Source: Burkholderiales bacterium (lineage in GTDB: Bacteria > Pseudomonadota > Gammaproteobacteria > Burkholderiales > Methylophilaceae). Taken from it: 64,000 bases of DNA. Under the pieces are notes generated by a model. The model ran no database searches. It saw nothing but the letters and a program-made list of their open reading frames with translations, and was not told the DNA's origin. The position numbers and the translations under genes were made by a program. Positions 26,084-35,421 of this stretch are shown one piece after another; the stretch's first letter is position 1; each line of letters opens with the position of its first letter. The stretch lies in assembly GCA_030831475.1 (NCBI GenBank), contig JAURKY010000002.1, positions 1-64,000 on the forward strand. The letters are read 5' to 3'.

Positions 26084-26737
26084 TTATTTTTTTAAAATAC
26101 TATTATCAACATCAAAAATAACTTTGCCGCTGGCTAAATCATAAACCCCACCCACTAAACCAACCTTACCTTCCTGAACTTGGTTTTTAATAATTCGGCT
26201 GTACCTAAGAATTCTTTTAATTTGCTCCTGAACATTTAAGAAGCATACTTTTTCAACGAAATCATTATTCGATGAATTCCTTTGATCTTTTTGGGTAATG
26301 GTCGTCTCCTCCTCCACGGCAGGAGATATAAGGTGAACAATTTCGCCAATGTTGCCGCCATGAAAATTATCGCAAGCCGCCTTAACTGCGCCGCAATTAG
26401 AGTGTCCCATGACAACAATGATTTTTGAGCCCAAATATTCTGTTGAAAACTCTAAACTTCCAATAGCCTTCCTAGAGGCAATATTGCCAGCTAAACGGAC
26501 ACTAAAAATATCACCTAAATTTTGGTCAAAAATAAGCTCAACGGTAGTCCTTGAATCAGAGCAGCCTAGCACAGATGCAAAAGGATGCTGCTTATCTTTA
26601 ATCTCATCCCTGACGTTTAACATGTCATGCTGAACACGAACATTGTTAATAAAACGCTCATTACCCTCGATAAGAATATCTAATGCCTGCTTAGGAGTAA
26701 TTAAATCTCGATCAAGGTTAGGGTGCTTATACATCAC
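26084..26737 (-). CDS. beta-class carbonic anhydrase
   Basis: Zinc enzyme that interconverts CO2 and bicarbonate. The zinc ligands and catalytic dyad are visible: Cys59, Asp61 and Arg63 in GCSDSRT, and His112 and Cys115 in GHSNCGAV. At 217 residues it has normal length. It overlaps the lysS stop by four bases and so is probably co-transcribed. In an organism oxidising C1 compounds it may supply bicarbonate for anaplerotic carboxylation and for CarAB; that is inference. Confidence 0.95.
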   Translation of the reverse strand: MMYKHPNLDRDLITPKQALDILIEGNERFINNVRVQHDMLNVRDEIKDKQHPFASVLGCSDSRTTVELIFDQNLGDIFSVRLAGNIASRKAIGSLEFSTEYLGSKIIVVMGHSNCGAVKAACDNFHGGNIGEIVHLISPAVEEETTITQKDQRNSSNNDFVEKVCFLNVQEQIKRILRYSRIIKNQVQEGKVGLVGGVYDLASGKVIFDVDNSILKK

Positions 26738-28248
26738 TCAGGCCTCATGTGTGGGAAGAAGATAACGTCACGTATACTAGGTTTGTCAGTTACCAGCATA
26801 ACTAAACGGTCAATGCCAATACCGCAACCACCAGTAGGAGGCATACCATACTCTAGTGCTCGAATAAAATCGGCATCATAATACATCGCCTCTTCATCAC
26901 CAGCCTCCTTGGCGGCAACTTGAGCTTTGAATCTTTGCGCCTGATCCTCAGCATCATTCAGCTCTGAAAAACCATTCGCAATTTCACGACCCGCAATAAA
27001 TAATTCAAAGCGCTCAGTAATTTCTTTATTATCTGAAGACGCCCTAGCTAACGGTGATACCTCAACAGGATAGTCCACAATGTAGGTTGGGTTCCAAAGA
27101 TGCTCCTCTGCTACCATTTCAAAAAGCATTAATTGGCTCGCACCCAAACCGGCATGCTCAACAACCTCGCCACCTAATTTCTTAATGGCTGACTTAACAG
27201 AAGCTAGATCCTCTAACTCATCTTTTTTATACTTATCTGAATACTTTAGGATAGCTTCAACAAGGGTAAGGCGATCAAAAGGTTTAGAAAAGTCTATCAG
27301 CTTAGCTTGGTAGGTGACCTTAAGATCACCCGTAGCATCGATCGCAACCTTTTTAATGCATTCTTCAGTAAAATCCATAAGCCACTGGTAATCGGTATAG
27401 GCTGCATAAAATTCCATCATGGTAAATTCAGGATTATGCCTCACACTTAAACCCTCATTCCTAAAGTTACGATTAATCTCAAAGACTCGATCAAACCCTC
27501 CTACCACAAGACGCTTTAAATAAAGCTCAGGAGCAATCCTCAAAAACATATCCATATCCAGTGCGTTGTGATGCGTCATAAAGGGTCTTGCGCTAGCCCC
27601 ACCTGGAATCGGATGCAGCATCGGCGTTTCGACTTCGAGGAATTCATACTCCCTCATAAAATCACGTATGCCTGAAATAATTTTGCTGCGTTTTAAAAAG
27701 GTCTCCCTCGTATCCTCACTGACTATTAGATCAACATAACGCTGTCTGTATTTGATTTCTTGATCAGATAATCCATGAAATTTTTCAGGCAAAGGGCGAA
27801 GAGATTTAGTCAGAAGAATAATTTCGCTCACCTCAATCGTAAGCTCACCTGTATTCGTCTTAAAAAGTTTACCCTTAGCTCCAAGAATGTCGCCTAAGTC
27901 CCATTTTTTAAACTGGGAGTAGAGCTCAGGATTTTTGTCAGAATTAATATTATCTCGCGCAACATAGAGCTGAATGCGGCCGCTTTTATCTTGAATGGTA
28001 GCAAAGCTTGCCTTTCCCATGACACGCTTGAGCATCATTCGACCGGCAACTACCACATGAATATTTTTTTGCTCTAAATCAGCTTTTTCATCATTTTCAT
28101 AGAGTGCGTGTAATTTTTTAGCAAAATCTTCGGGGGTAAAATTATTGGGAAAAGCATGGCCCAGCGATCTTATTTCAGCTAGTTTAGATCGTCGTTCAGC
28201 TATGATCGAATTTTCATCTTGCACATTCATTTCTTCTTTATCTGTCAA
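26734..28248 (-). CDS. lysS: lysyl-tRNA synthetase, class II
   Basis: Charges tRNA-Lys. The N-terminal anticodon-binding OB domain covers about residues 60-155; class II motif 2 ([20 protein letters not shown] in parts, near residue 265) and motif 3 ([12 protein letters not shown] near 478) are present. At 504 residues it matches the family. The frame begins with TTG (28248), with AAGGGG six bases upstream inside the prfB end; an ATG six codons inside (28230) is a possible alternative. It follows prfB, as in many proteobacteria including E. coli. Confidence 0.96.
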   Translation of the reverse strand: MTDKEEMNVQDENSIIAERRSKLAEIRSLGHAFPNNFTPEDFAKKLHALYENDEKADLEQKNIHVVVAGRMMLKRVMGKASFATIQDKSGRIQLYVARDNINSDKNPELYSQFKKWDLGDILGAKGKLFKTNTGELTIEVSEIILLTKSLRPLPEKFHGLSDQEIKYRQRYVDLIVSEDTRETFLKRSKIISGIRDFMREYEFLEVETPMLHPIPGGASARPFMTHHNALDMDMFLRIAPELYLKRLVVGGFDRVFEINRNFRNEGLSVRHNPEFTMMEFYAAYTDYQWLMDFTEECIKKVAIDATGDLKVTYQAKLIDFSKPFDRLTLVEAILKYSDKYKKDELEDLASVKSAIKKLGGEVVEHAGLGASQLMLFEMVAEEHLWNPTYIVDYPVEVSPLARASSDNKEITERFELFIAGREIANGFSELNDAEDQAQRFKAQVAAKEAGDEEAMYYDADFIRALEYGMPPTGGCGIGIDRLVMLVTDKPSIRDVIFFPHMRPE

Positions 28249-28249
28249 C

Positions 28250-29354
28250 TCAAACCCCTTGTCTTAAACTTTCTAAAATAAATTGATCTAAATTCCCATC
28301 GAGCACACCTTGCGTATTTCCCACCTCAACATGCGTTCTCAAATCTTTGATTCTCGATTGATCCAGCACGTAACTCCTTATCTGGTGACCCCAGCCAATA
28401 TCAGTTTTAGCATCCTCTAAGGCTTGTTTTTCCTCATTACGCTTATTAAGTTCAAGCGCGTAGAGTTGAGCCTTTAACATATTCATGGCCTCTGCCTTAT
28501 TTCGATGCTGTGAGCGATCATTTTGACATTGAACAACAGTATTTGTTGGAATATGTGTAATTCTAACAGCAGAATCCGTCTTATTGATATGTTGGCCGCC
28601 AGCACCAGAGGCTCGATAGGTATCAATCCTTAAATCAGCTGGATTAATGTCAATCTCAATGGAATCATCAATTTCAGGGTAGACATTCACCCCCGCAAAG
28701 GATGTATGCCGCCTGTTTCCTGAATCAAAGGGCGATTTTCGAACCAACCTATGAATACCTGTTTCTGTTCTAAAATAACCGTAAGCAAAGTCGCCTGAGA
28801 TTTTAATGGTGGCACCTTTAATGCCAGCAACCTCGCCCTCCGAATATTCAAGAATCTCAACCTTAAATTCTTTACTCTCAGCATACCTGACATACATTCT
28901 AAACAGCATGTTAGCCCAGTCTTGAGCTTCGGTACCACCACTGCCTGACTGAAAATCAATAAAGCAATTATTCGAGTCCATGGGATTAGAAAACATGCGT
29001 TTAAAGTCAATATCATTCACGATGTCATCAAGCCTTGAGATTTCTTGATCAAGGGCTTGGAGGGTGACATCATCATTTTCTACGGATGCTAATTCAAACA
29101 GCTCAGCATTATCAGTAATTTGAGACTCTAAATACTCTGCCTGATCTACAACAGATTCAAGTAGTTTCTTTTCCTTACCAATCTTCTGTGTTAGCGCATG
29201 ATCTTCCCAGGTTTTAGGGTCTTGCTGCTGATCTGTTAAGTCCTTGATTTTTTGCTTTTTTTCATCAAGGTCAAAGATACCCCCGTAGTTTGGAGAATTT
29301 ATCTTTAACGTCATTGATTTTTTGCGCTAGTAGGCTTATTTCTTCGGTATTCAT
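28250..29354 (-). CDS. prfB: peptide chain release factor 2, with programmed +1 frameshift
   Basis: Recognises UGA and UAA stop codons. Translation starts at ATG 29354 and runs 27 codons to an in-frame TGA (29273-29271). The site CGGGGGTATCTTTGAC carries the SD-like GGGGG and the slippery CTT-T of the classical RF2 autoregulatory frameshift, so ribosomes shift +1 to read GAC and continue to 28250. The joined product is 367 residues, the usual RF2 length. The stop-codon-reading tripeptide SPF (RKSPFDSG) and the catalytic GGQ (GAGGQHINK) are visible. Taking only the downstream frame would give a false start. Confidence 0.96.
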
Positions 29355-29413
29355 AATTCATCAACTGTATTTATTTGGTCGATATTATACCTATGTTTTG
29401 CCATAGTATTATT

Positions 29414-29446
29414 TGTCATTAAACTGTCATATTAGTCGAATAGAAT
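29414..29446 (+). promoter_or_regulatory. Pho box and -10 of the pst operon
   Basis: Two TGTCAT repeats (29414-29419 and 29425-29430) spaced by 5 bp form a PhoB site in place of a -35. TAGAAT (29441-29446) lies 10 bases downstream as the -10. The layout equals that before the porin gene and places pstS under phosphate-starvation control. Confidence 0.9.
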
Positions 29447-29484
29447 TTACCTACTTTGAAAAATTTATCTACAGGAGCTCATAA

Positions 29485-30486
29485 ATGAAATATTCTAAGT
29501 TTACCGCATGGGGTTTGGGTGCCACCCTCGCGACAGCCTTTACTTTTACAGCACCAGCACAGGCTGCGGTTGATATCATTGAAATTGATGGATCGTCAAC
29601 GGTTTATCCAATTACCGAAGCGATCGCTGAAGAATTCCAAAAAGAAACTGGTATTAAGGTAACGGTAGGGGTTTCTGGTACCGGTGGTGGTTTTAAGAAA
29701 TTCTGTCGTGGTGACACGGTCATCTCTGATGCATCTAGGCCTATTAAGGCGAAAGAAATCCAAAAGTGTGAAGAGGCTGGTATTTCATTCATTGAAATTC
29801 CTGTGGCATTCGATGCATTAACCGTTGTGGTCAACCCATCCAATGACTGGGCGAAAGAGTTATCTCCTGAAGAGCTCAAAAAAATGTGGGAGCCCGCTGC
29901 ACAAGGAAAAATCACTAACTGGAATCAAGTTCGCCCCGGCTTTCCTGATGTTCCACTAAAGCTCTACGGTCCTGGTGCGGACTCCGGTACCTTTGACTAC
30001 TTCACCGAGGCTATCATTGAGGAATCTAAAGCCATTAGAGGTGATTTCACTGCTTCCGAGGATGACAATATCTTAGTTCAGGGGGTTGCAGGTGATAAGG
30101 GTGGTATTGGCTACTTTGGTCTTGCCTACTATGAAGAAAATAAAGATAAATTAACCGGCGTTAAAATTAAAAATGCTCAAGGTGAATTTATTGCCCCATC
30201 TCTTGAAAACGCTGCTAACGGTAAATATAATCCTCTTTCTAGGCCATTATTTATCTACCTTAATGCCACAAAGGCAGCCTTTGATCCCAAGATTAAAAAG
30301 TTTGTAGAATTTTACTTAAAGCATGCTGGCAAAATGTCTGCTGAGGTTGGTTACGTTCCATTTTCAGATAAAGAATATGCTGCAATTTTAAATCACTACA
30401 AGACACTTAAAACAGGGACGGCATTTAAAAAACCAGCGATTGGCCTATCAGTTCATGAAATTTTAAGCCTATCAGCTGCCAACTAA
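29485..30486 (+). CDS. pstS: phosphate ABC transporter, periplasmic binding protein
   Basis: High-affinity periplasmic phosphate-binding protein. A Sec signal peptide ends near residue 27 (APAQA-AVD). Phosphate-binding elements are DGSSTVYPI (about 35-43) and GTGGGFKKFCRGD (about 65-77), with PGADSGTFDYF near 163. At 333 residues it has normal length. AGGAG lies before the start. The hairpin behind it probably lowers expression of pstCAB relative to pstS. Confidence 0.96.
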   Translation: MKYSKFTAWGLGATLATAFTFTAPAQAAVDIIEIDGSSTVYPITEAIAEEFQKETGIKVTVGVSGTGGGFKKFCRGDTVISDASRPIKAKEIQKCEEAGISFIEIPVAFDALTVVVNPSNDWAKELSPEELKKMWEPAAQGKITNWNQVRPGFPDVPLKLYGPGADSGTFDYFTEAIIEESKAIRGDFTASEDDNILVQGVAGDKGGIGYFGLAYYEENKDKLTGVKIKNAQGEFIAPSLENAANGKYNPLSRPLFIYLNATKAAFDPKIKKFVEFYLKHAGKMSAEVGYVPFSDKEYAAILNHYKTLKTGTAFKKPAIGLSVHEILSLSAAN

Positions 30487-30510
30487 AAAATCTAGAAAAT
30501 TTTTTAACCA

Positions 30511-30536
30511 AGGGCAACAATAGTTGCCCTTTTTTT
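30511..30536 (+). terminator. terminator-like hairpin between pstS and pstC
   Basis: The stem AGGGCAAC / GTTGCCCT with a 4-base loop is followed by six further T residues, a textbook intrinsic terminator. It lies 25 bases after pstS and 45 before pstC. Since pstCAB have no other evident Pho box, it likely acts as a partial terminator that sets a high ratio of binding protein to permease. Confidence 0.88.
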
Positions 30537-30580
30537 GTTTATAAAAACGTTTTATTTGTTATGATTGAGGTCTCAGATTA

Positions 30581-31513
30581 ATGGCTACCAAGGTTATGCA
30601 AGATTTAGTTATAAGTCCAGAACTTGCTAAAAATTTTAGAAGAAACTTCACAGAAAAAATCATTGAATTTGGTCTGCTATTTTCTGCAGTATTTGCCGTT
30701 TTTATTACCACTGCAATTGTTTACGTTTTAGTTTCAGAAGCCATTCCCTTTTTTCAACACGTATCGATCTATGAATTCCTAACTGACACAGTTTGGACGC
30801 CAAATTATTCCATCAAACGTTACGGAATCTTGGCGCTTATTTCTGGCACCTTAACAACAACGTTTATTGCTCTATTAGTTGCTGTGCCATTAGGGACCAT
30901 CACGGCTATTTACCTCTCTGAATTTGCATCTCACAAAGTACGAGAGACAATTAAGCCTATCTTAGAATTACTGGTTGGTGTTCCCACGGTTGTCTTTGGC
31001 TACTTTGCGCTCATGCTTGTAACCCCGCTATTACAAAAAATTTATCCAGATTTAACAACGTTTAACATGTTAGGGCCAGGTATCGTGATGGGTATCATGA
31101 TTGTGCCCTACATAGCATCAGTCTCAGAAGACGCAATGCGAGCAGTACCCATGGCGATGCGGGAGGGAGCTTACGCAATGGGTGCAACGCGTTTTCAAAC
31201 CGCCATTAAAGTGATCGCACCAGCTGCCACCTCAGGCATCGTAGCATCCTATATACTTGCTATCAGCCGAGCAGTGGGTGAAACCATGATTGTGGCTGTT
31301 GCAGCAGGTCAACAGCCCAACTTTACGTTTAACCCCGTCGAATCAGCAGCAACAATCACAGCCTACATCGTTTCAGTAGCCTTAGGTGACTTAGAGCATG
31401 GAGGTATTGGGTATCAAAGTATTTTTGCGGCAGGCCTGACACTACTGGTCATGACGCTGATGCTCAATATTCTTGGTCACTGGGTCCGTAAAAAATATGC
31501 AGAGAGGTATTAG
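30581..31513 (+). CDS. pstC: phosphate ABC transporter permease PstC
   Basis: Inner-membrane permease subunit of the Pst importer. Six membrane segments can be seen, the first at about residues 31-52. The cytoplasmic coupling loop with the EAA-like motif (REGAYAMGATRFQTAIKVIAP in parts, near 205) contacts PstB. At 310 residues it has the expected size. It abuts pstA. Confidence 0.95.
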   Translation: MATKVMQDLVISPELAKNFRRNFTEKIIEFGLLFSAVFAVFITTAIVYVLVSEAIPFFQHVSIYEFLTDTVWTPNYSIKRYGILALISGTLTTTFIALLVAVPLGTITAIYLSEFASHKVRETIKPILELLVGVPTVVFGYFALMLVTPLLQKIYPDLTTFNMLGPGIVMGIMIVPYIASVSEDAMRAVPMAMREGAYAMGATRFQTAIKVIAPAATSGIVASYILAISRAVGETMIVAVAAGQQPNFTFNPVESAATITAYIVSVALGDLEHGGIGYQSIFAAGLTLLVMTLMLNILGHWVRKKYAERY

Positions 31514-32455
31514 ATGGCTGTAAATCAAGCCAAACCAATTAAAGACCTCGGCGAGGTGCGCAAGCTTATCAAAGAGCATAAGCGTAATGATTTTATCTTT
31601 GCGGCTGTGGGTATGTTTGTGATCGCATCATTAACGATAACCTTAGTCATTTTATTCTTAGATTTATTTTTTGATGGTTACCCAAGGTTTGGTATAGATT
31701 TCTTTACCTCCTACCCATCTAGAAAGGCTATTCAGGCCGGTATTTTGTCAGCCTGGGTAGGCTCGTCATTGGTCCTATTGGTAACATTTTTAGTGGCTGT
31801 CCCACTTGGTATTGCTGCAGGTGTCTACCTCGAGGAATATGCCAAGAAAAACTGGCTATCTGATCTTATTGAAATAAATGTATCCAATCTCGCAGGAGTG
31901 CCTTCCATTATTTATGGTCTACTAGCTCTAGGTTTATTTGTTTATAGCTTTGATTTAGGTCAAAGTATTTTAACCGCAGGTTTAACTCTCGCACTTCTCA
32001 TGCTCCCCATCGTCATTGTCTCTACACGAGAAGCAATTCGTGCCATACCCGTTCATATTCGAGAAGCAGCTTTTGCTGTTGGGGCAACAAAATGGCAAGT
32101 TGTTTTAAACCATGTGATACCTTACTCATACGGTGGAATTTTAACCGGCGTCATTATTGGCATGGCACGCGCAATTGGAGAAACGGCTCCAGTGATAACC
32201 ATTGGCGCACTCACCTTTATTGCTTTTCTCCCTCCCTCCCCCGTGGGTGCGGAGATTCCATTTGTTAATTTTGATTGGCTTGAATCGGGCTTCACTGTGT
32301 TACCCATTCAAATGTTTAACTGGATTTCAAGGCCGCAGTATGAGTTTCATGTTAATGCCGCTGCCGTTGGTGCAGTCATCATTATATTGACTGCAATTAT
32401 GAATGGATTTGCAATAAAATTAAGATACAACGTTAGGAAAAAAATTAAATGGTAG
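31514..32455 (+). CDS. pstA: phosphate ABC transporter permease PstA
   Basis: Second permease subunit of the Pst importer. It has an N-terminal cytoplasmic stretch of about 25 residues, then six membrane segments, and the EAA coupling loop ([20 protein letters not shown]) near residue 183. At 313 residues it has typical length. It overlaps pstB by 7 bases, indicating coupled translation. Confidence 0.95.
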   Translation: MAVNQAKPIKDLGEVRKLIKEHKRNDFIFAAVGMFVIASLTITLVILFLDLFFDGYPRFGIDFFTSYPSRKAIQAGILSAWVGSSLVLLVTFLVAVPLGIAAGVYLEEYAKKNWLSDLIEINVSNLAGVPSIIYGLLALGLFVYSFDLGQSILTAGLTLALLMLPIVIVSTREAIRAIPVHIREAAFAVGATKWQVVLNHVIPYSYGGILTGVIIGMARAIGETAPVITIGALTFIAFLPPSPVGAEIPFVNFDWLESGFTVLPIQMFNWISRPQYEFHVNAAAVGAVIIILTAIMNGFAIKLRYNVRKKIKW

Positions 32456-33237
32456 CAAGAAAAAAACATAACGAAATTATTAAGGCTGAATCAAAAAATC
32501 TTAACTTTTTCTATGCCGATGGAACTCAAGCCTTAAAGGGTATTAACCTTCCAGTATATGAGAACAAAATTACCGCGCTTATTGGTCCCTCAGGTTGCGG
32601 CAAGTCTACCTACCTAAGATCATTTAATAGAATGCATGATTTATACCCTGGTAATCGCTATGAGGGTGAGATTATTTTATACCCCGATAATACAAACATC
32701 TTAGAAAAAAAAGTGGATCCCATTGAGGTTAGGATGAGGATCAGTATGGTGTTCCAAAAACCGAATCCTTTTCCAAAATCTATCTATGAGAACGTTGCCT
32801 ACGGTCTTAGGGTTAGAGGTGAGAGAAATAAACGAGTGCTTGACGATAAGGTTGAAGAGGCCCTTAAAGGAGCTTCACTTTGGGGTGAGGTGAGTGAACG
32901 ATTGCATGACTTGGCATTTAATTTATCTGGCGGTCAGCAACAGCGCTTATGTATTGCCAGGGCATTGGCGACAGAACCTGAAATCATGCTGTTTGATGAG
33001 CCTACATCAGCACTAGATCCCATCGCAACCGTCAACATTGAAGAGCTCATGTCGGAACTCAAGAAAAAACTTTCAATACTGATTGTAACGCACAACATGC
33101 AACAAGCAGCTCGTATTTCCGATTACACCGCCTACATGTATTTAGGTGAGCTCATTGAGCATGATCTAACCGATAAAATTTTTACCAACCCCTCCAAAAA
33201 AGAGACGGAAGATTACATCACCGGTAAGTTTGGTTAA
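32449..33237 (+). CDS. pstB: phosphate ABC transporter ATPase PstB
   Basis: ATP-binding subunit of the Pst importer. Walker [10 protein letters not shown] lies near residues 46-54, the ABC signature LSGGQQQRL near 162, and Walker [13 protein letters not shown] near 182, with the switch histidine in VTHNMQQA. At 262 residues it has normal length. No phoU follows; glmM converges from the other strand one base after the stop. Confidence 0.97.
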   Translation: MVARKKHNEIIKAESKNLNFFYADGTQALKGINLPVYENKITALIGPSGCGKSTYLRSFNRMHDLYPGNRYEGEIILYPDNTNILEKKVDPIEVRMRISMVFQKPNPFPKSIYENVAYGLRVRGERNKRVLDDKVEEALKGASLWGEVSERLHDLAFNLSGGQQQRLCIARALATEPEIMLFDEPTSALDPIATVNIEELMSELKKKLSILIVTHNMQQAARISDYTAYMYLGELIEHDLTDKIFTNPSKKETEDYITGKFG

Positions 33238-33238
33238 A

Positions 33239-34573
33239 TTATTTTAGATTATCTTTTAAGAATTGAACGGACTGTTCAACTAATCCAGCATCAGGTCCTT
33301 CCGTCATGATTCTTAATAAAGGTTGAGTGCCTGACGGGCGAATAAGAACGCGACCTTCACCCTTCATGATTTCATGTGCCTGCTTGATTAAATTTTGATT
33401 TTGCGATGAATTAAGATCCATCTTTTCCTTGATCGGCACATTAATAAGTTTTTGCGGGTATAAACTAAAACCTTGAAGTGATTCTTGCAAGGATTGATTT
33501 TCAGCCGCCAACGCACAAAGAAGTTGCAGAGCAGAGATAATGCCATCGCCAGTCGAATGGAAATTTAGCATGACAATGTGGCCAGAATTCTCGCCGCCTA
33601 GTTGCCATTTTTTCTGCCTTAGAGCCTCAGAGACATAGCGGTCCCCCACATTGGCACGTTCGAATGGAATATCCCATGATTTACATTTCTCCTCCAACGC
33701 CAAGTTGGTCATAAGCGTCCCCACGAGGCCACCCGAAAGCATTTTTTGCTTTTGAAAGTAATTGAGAATGAGGTACAAAATTTCATCGCCATCAATGATC
33801 CTGCCAGTCGAATCAACAGCAATAAGTCGGTCGCCATCGCCATCAAAAGCAAGGCCTAGGTCAGCCTTTTGCTCAACTACAGCTTTTTCTAAAAGCTCAG
33901 GATGGGTTGACCCTGCATTAAGATTAATATTTAAACCATCAGGCTGGTTATTAATCACGACCGTTTGAATGCCCAGGGCTTTAAATACTTTTGGGGCCAC
34001 CTGGTAAGTTGCACCGTGTGCACAATCTATGACTATTTTAAATTTTTTAAAGTTATAAGTCTTAGGTACTGTATTCAAGCAAAACCTGATATACCGCTCT
34101 TGTGCCTCATCAAGCCTCCTCGCCTTTCCAAGCTGATCTGGGCTCACGGATTGAATACCCTCATCCATTAAGGCCTCAATTTTTTCTTCCATGGCCTCCG
34201 ATATCTTCTCGCCGTTCTTGGTAAAAAATTTCACACCATTATCATCAAACGGGTTATGCGAGGCTGTGATGGATACCCCTATCTCACTCTCTAATTCTTG
34301 AGTTAAATAGGCAATGCCTGGCGTAGGCAGCGGTCCAGTCAAATAGGTATCAACACCAGCTGCGGAAAAACCAGCCTCCAGGGCCGATTCGAACATATAG
34401 CCTGAGATTCGAGTGTCTTTGCCTATCACCACGGATGGATTGACTTTGGATTTATGGTTTTCGGTTAGAACTTTGCCGGCAGCAAAGCCTAGCTTCACAA
34501 AAAAATCCGGGGTAATAGGATGCTGTCCTGTCTTACCTCGAATACCATCGGTACCAAAAAAACGTCTTTTCAT
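33239..34573 (-). CDS. glmM: phosphoglucosamine mutase
   Basis: Interconverts glucosamine 6-phosphate and glucosamine 1-phosphate for UDP-GlcNAc, peptidoglycan and lipid A synthesis. The active-site phosphoserine loop TASHNPFDDNG is near residue 102, the Mg site DGDGDRL near 243, and the C-terminal phosphate-binding RPSGTQPLLR near 415. At 444 residues it matches the family. It follows folP by 6 bp in the conserved ftsH-folP-glmM order. Confidence 0.97.
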   Translation of the reverse strand: MKRRFFGTDGIRGKTGQHPITPDFFVKLGFAAGKVLTENHKSKVNPSVVIGKDTRISGYMFESALEAGFSAAGVDTYLTGPLPTPGIAYLTQELESEIGVSITASHNPFDDNGVKFFTKNGEKISEAMEEKIEALMDEGIQSVSPDQLGKARRLDEAQERYIRFCLNTVPKTYNFKKFKIVIDCAHGATYQVAPKVFKALGIQTVVINNQPDGLNINLNAGSTHPELLEKAVVEQKADLGLAFDGDGDRLIAVDSTGRIIDGDEILYLILNYFQKQKMLSGGLVGTLMTNLALEEKCKSWDIPFERANVGDRYVSEALRQKKWQLGGENSGHIVMLNFHSTGDGIISALQLLCALAAENQSLQESLQGFSLYPQKLINVPIKEKMDLNSSQNQNLIKQAHEIMKGEGRVLIRPSGTQPLLRIMTEGPDAGLVEQSVQFLKDNLK

Positions 34574-34579
34574 GATCTA

Positions 34580-35389
34580 TCAACTAAAATAATTAAGCGC
34601 TTTTTGGGTTTCTTTAACATCGTGAACCCTTAAAATAGAGGCCCCACGCTGGGCAGCTAAGGCAGCCATAAAAGCACTAAGCTGAATGATATCATCTTCA
34701 TTGTCCCCGATGATTGTTCTCATCATGGATTTTCTTGAAATACCAATCAACATTGGACTTTTTAAGTCCTGAAACTGAGCAATGGAATTAAAAACATTAA
34801 GATTGTCATCGAAGGTTTTGCCAAAACCAAAGCCAGGATCAATCACGATACGGTCTTGATGTATGTCATTTTTAAGGCAAGCATTGATTCTATCGGACAG
34901 AAAACTTTTAACCTCATTCACCACATCGTTGTATTGAGGGTTTGCTTGCATGGTTTGAGGCTTGCCTTGCATGTGCATCAGACAAACATCACAGGTTGAT
35001 TTAGCAATCACATCCATGGCACCTTCATTTCTTAAGGCATACACGTCGTTGATCATACTCACTCCCAGATCAAGTCCCAGCTCCATCACCTTAGCCTTAT
35101 TAGTATCAAGGGAGAGGTAGAGGTTTGTTTCATTTTTTAATGCTTCAAGTACCGGTTTAATACGTGCCATTTCCTCATCAATTGAGACCGGCAAAGCTCC
35201 AGGCTTGGTTGACTCACCCCCTATATCAATCATATCGGCGCCCTCATCAAGCATCTGATAAGCATGATCAATGGCTTTTTTAGATGAGAAAAAATGACCG
35301 CCATCCGAGAAAGAATCGGGTGTGACGTTAAGAATACCCATGATTAAAGGGCTCTTATTAGTTTTGATCATGTGATTAATGGTGGGCAT
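34580..35389 (-). CDS. folP: dihydropteroate synthase
   Basis: Joins p-aminobenzoate to dihydropterin pyrophosphate in folate synthesis, the target of sulfonamides. Family motifs are MGILNVTPDSFSDGG near the N-terminus, DIGGESTKPGA, and GFGFGKT for pterin binding. I place the start at 35389, because the longer frame from 35410 would begin inside the ftsH terminator hairpin with no room for a ribosome-binding site; the ATG at 35371 is a second possibility. About 269 residues. Folate is central for C1 metabolism in a methylotroph. Confidence 0.93.
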   Translation of the reverse strand: MPTINHMIKTNKSPLIMGILNVTPDSFSDGGHFFSSKKAIDHAYQMLDEGADMIDIGGESTKPGALPVSIDEEMARIKPVLEALKNETNLYLSLDTNKAKVMELGLDLGVSMINDVYALRNEGAMDVIAKSTCDVCLMHMQGKPQTMQANPQYNDVVNEVKSFLSDRINACLKNDIHQDRIVIDPGFGFGKTFDDNLNVFNSIAQFQDLKSPMLIGISRKSMMRTIIGDNEDDIIQLSAFMAALAAQRGASILRVHDVKETQKALNYFS

Positions 35390-35390
35390 A

Positions 35391-35415
35391 AAAAAAGGGA
35401 TGTTGACCATCCCTT
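35391..35415 (-). terminator. intrinsic terminator behind ftsH
   Basis: On the minus strand AAGGGATG / CATCCCTT with a 5-base loop is followed by a run of T (to 35391). It lies 7-30 bases after the ftsH stop and runs straight into the folP start region, so folP and glmM depend on read-through or on a promoter inside ftsH. Confidence 0.87.
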
Positions 35416-35421
35416 AAAAAA

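Noticed and set aside
28250-29314. prfB with a plain ATG start at 29314
   Set aside because: Residues before the frameshift site in that frame do not fit RF2, while the upstream 27-codon frame and the classic shift site do.
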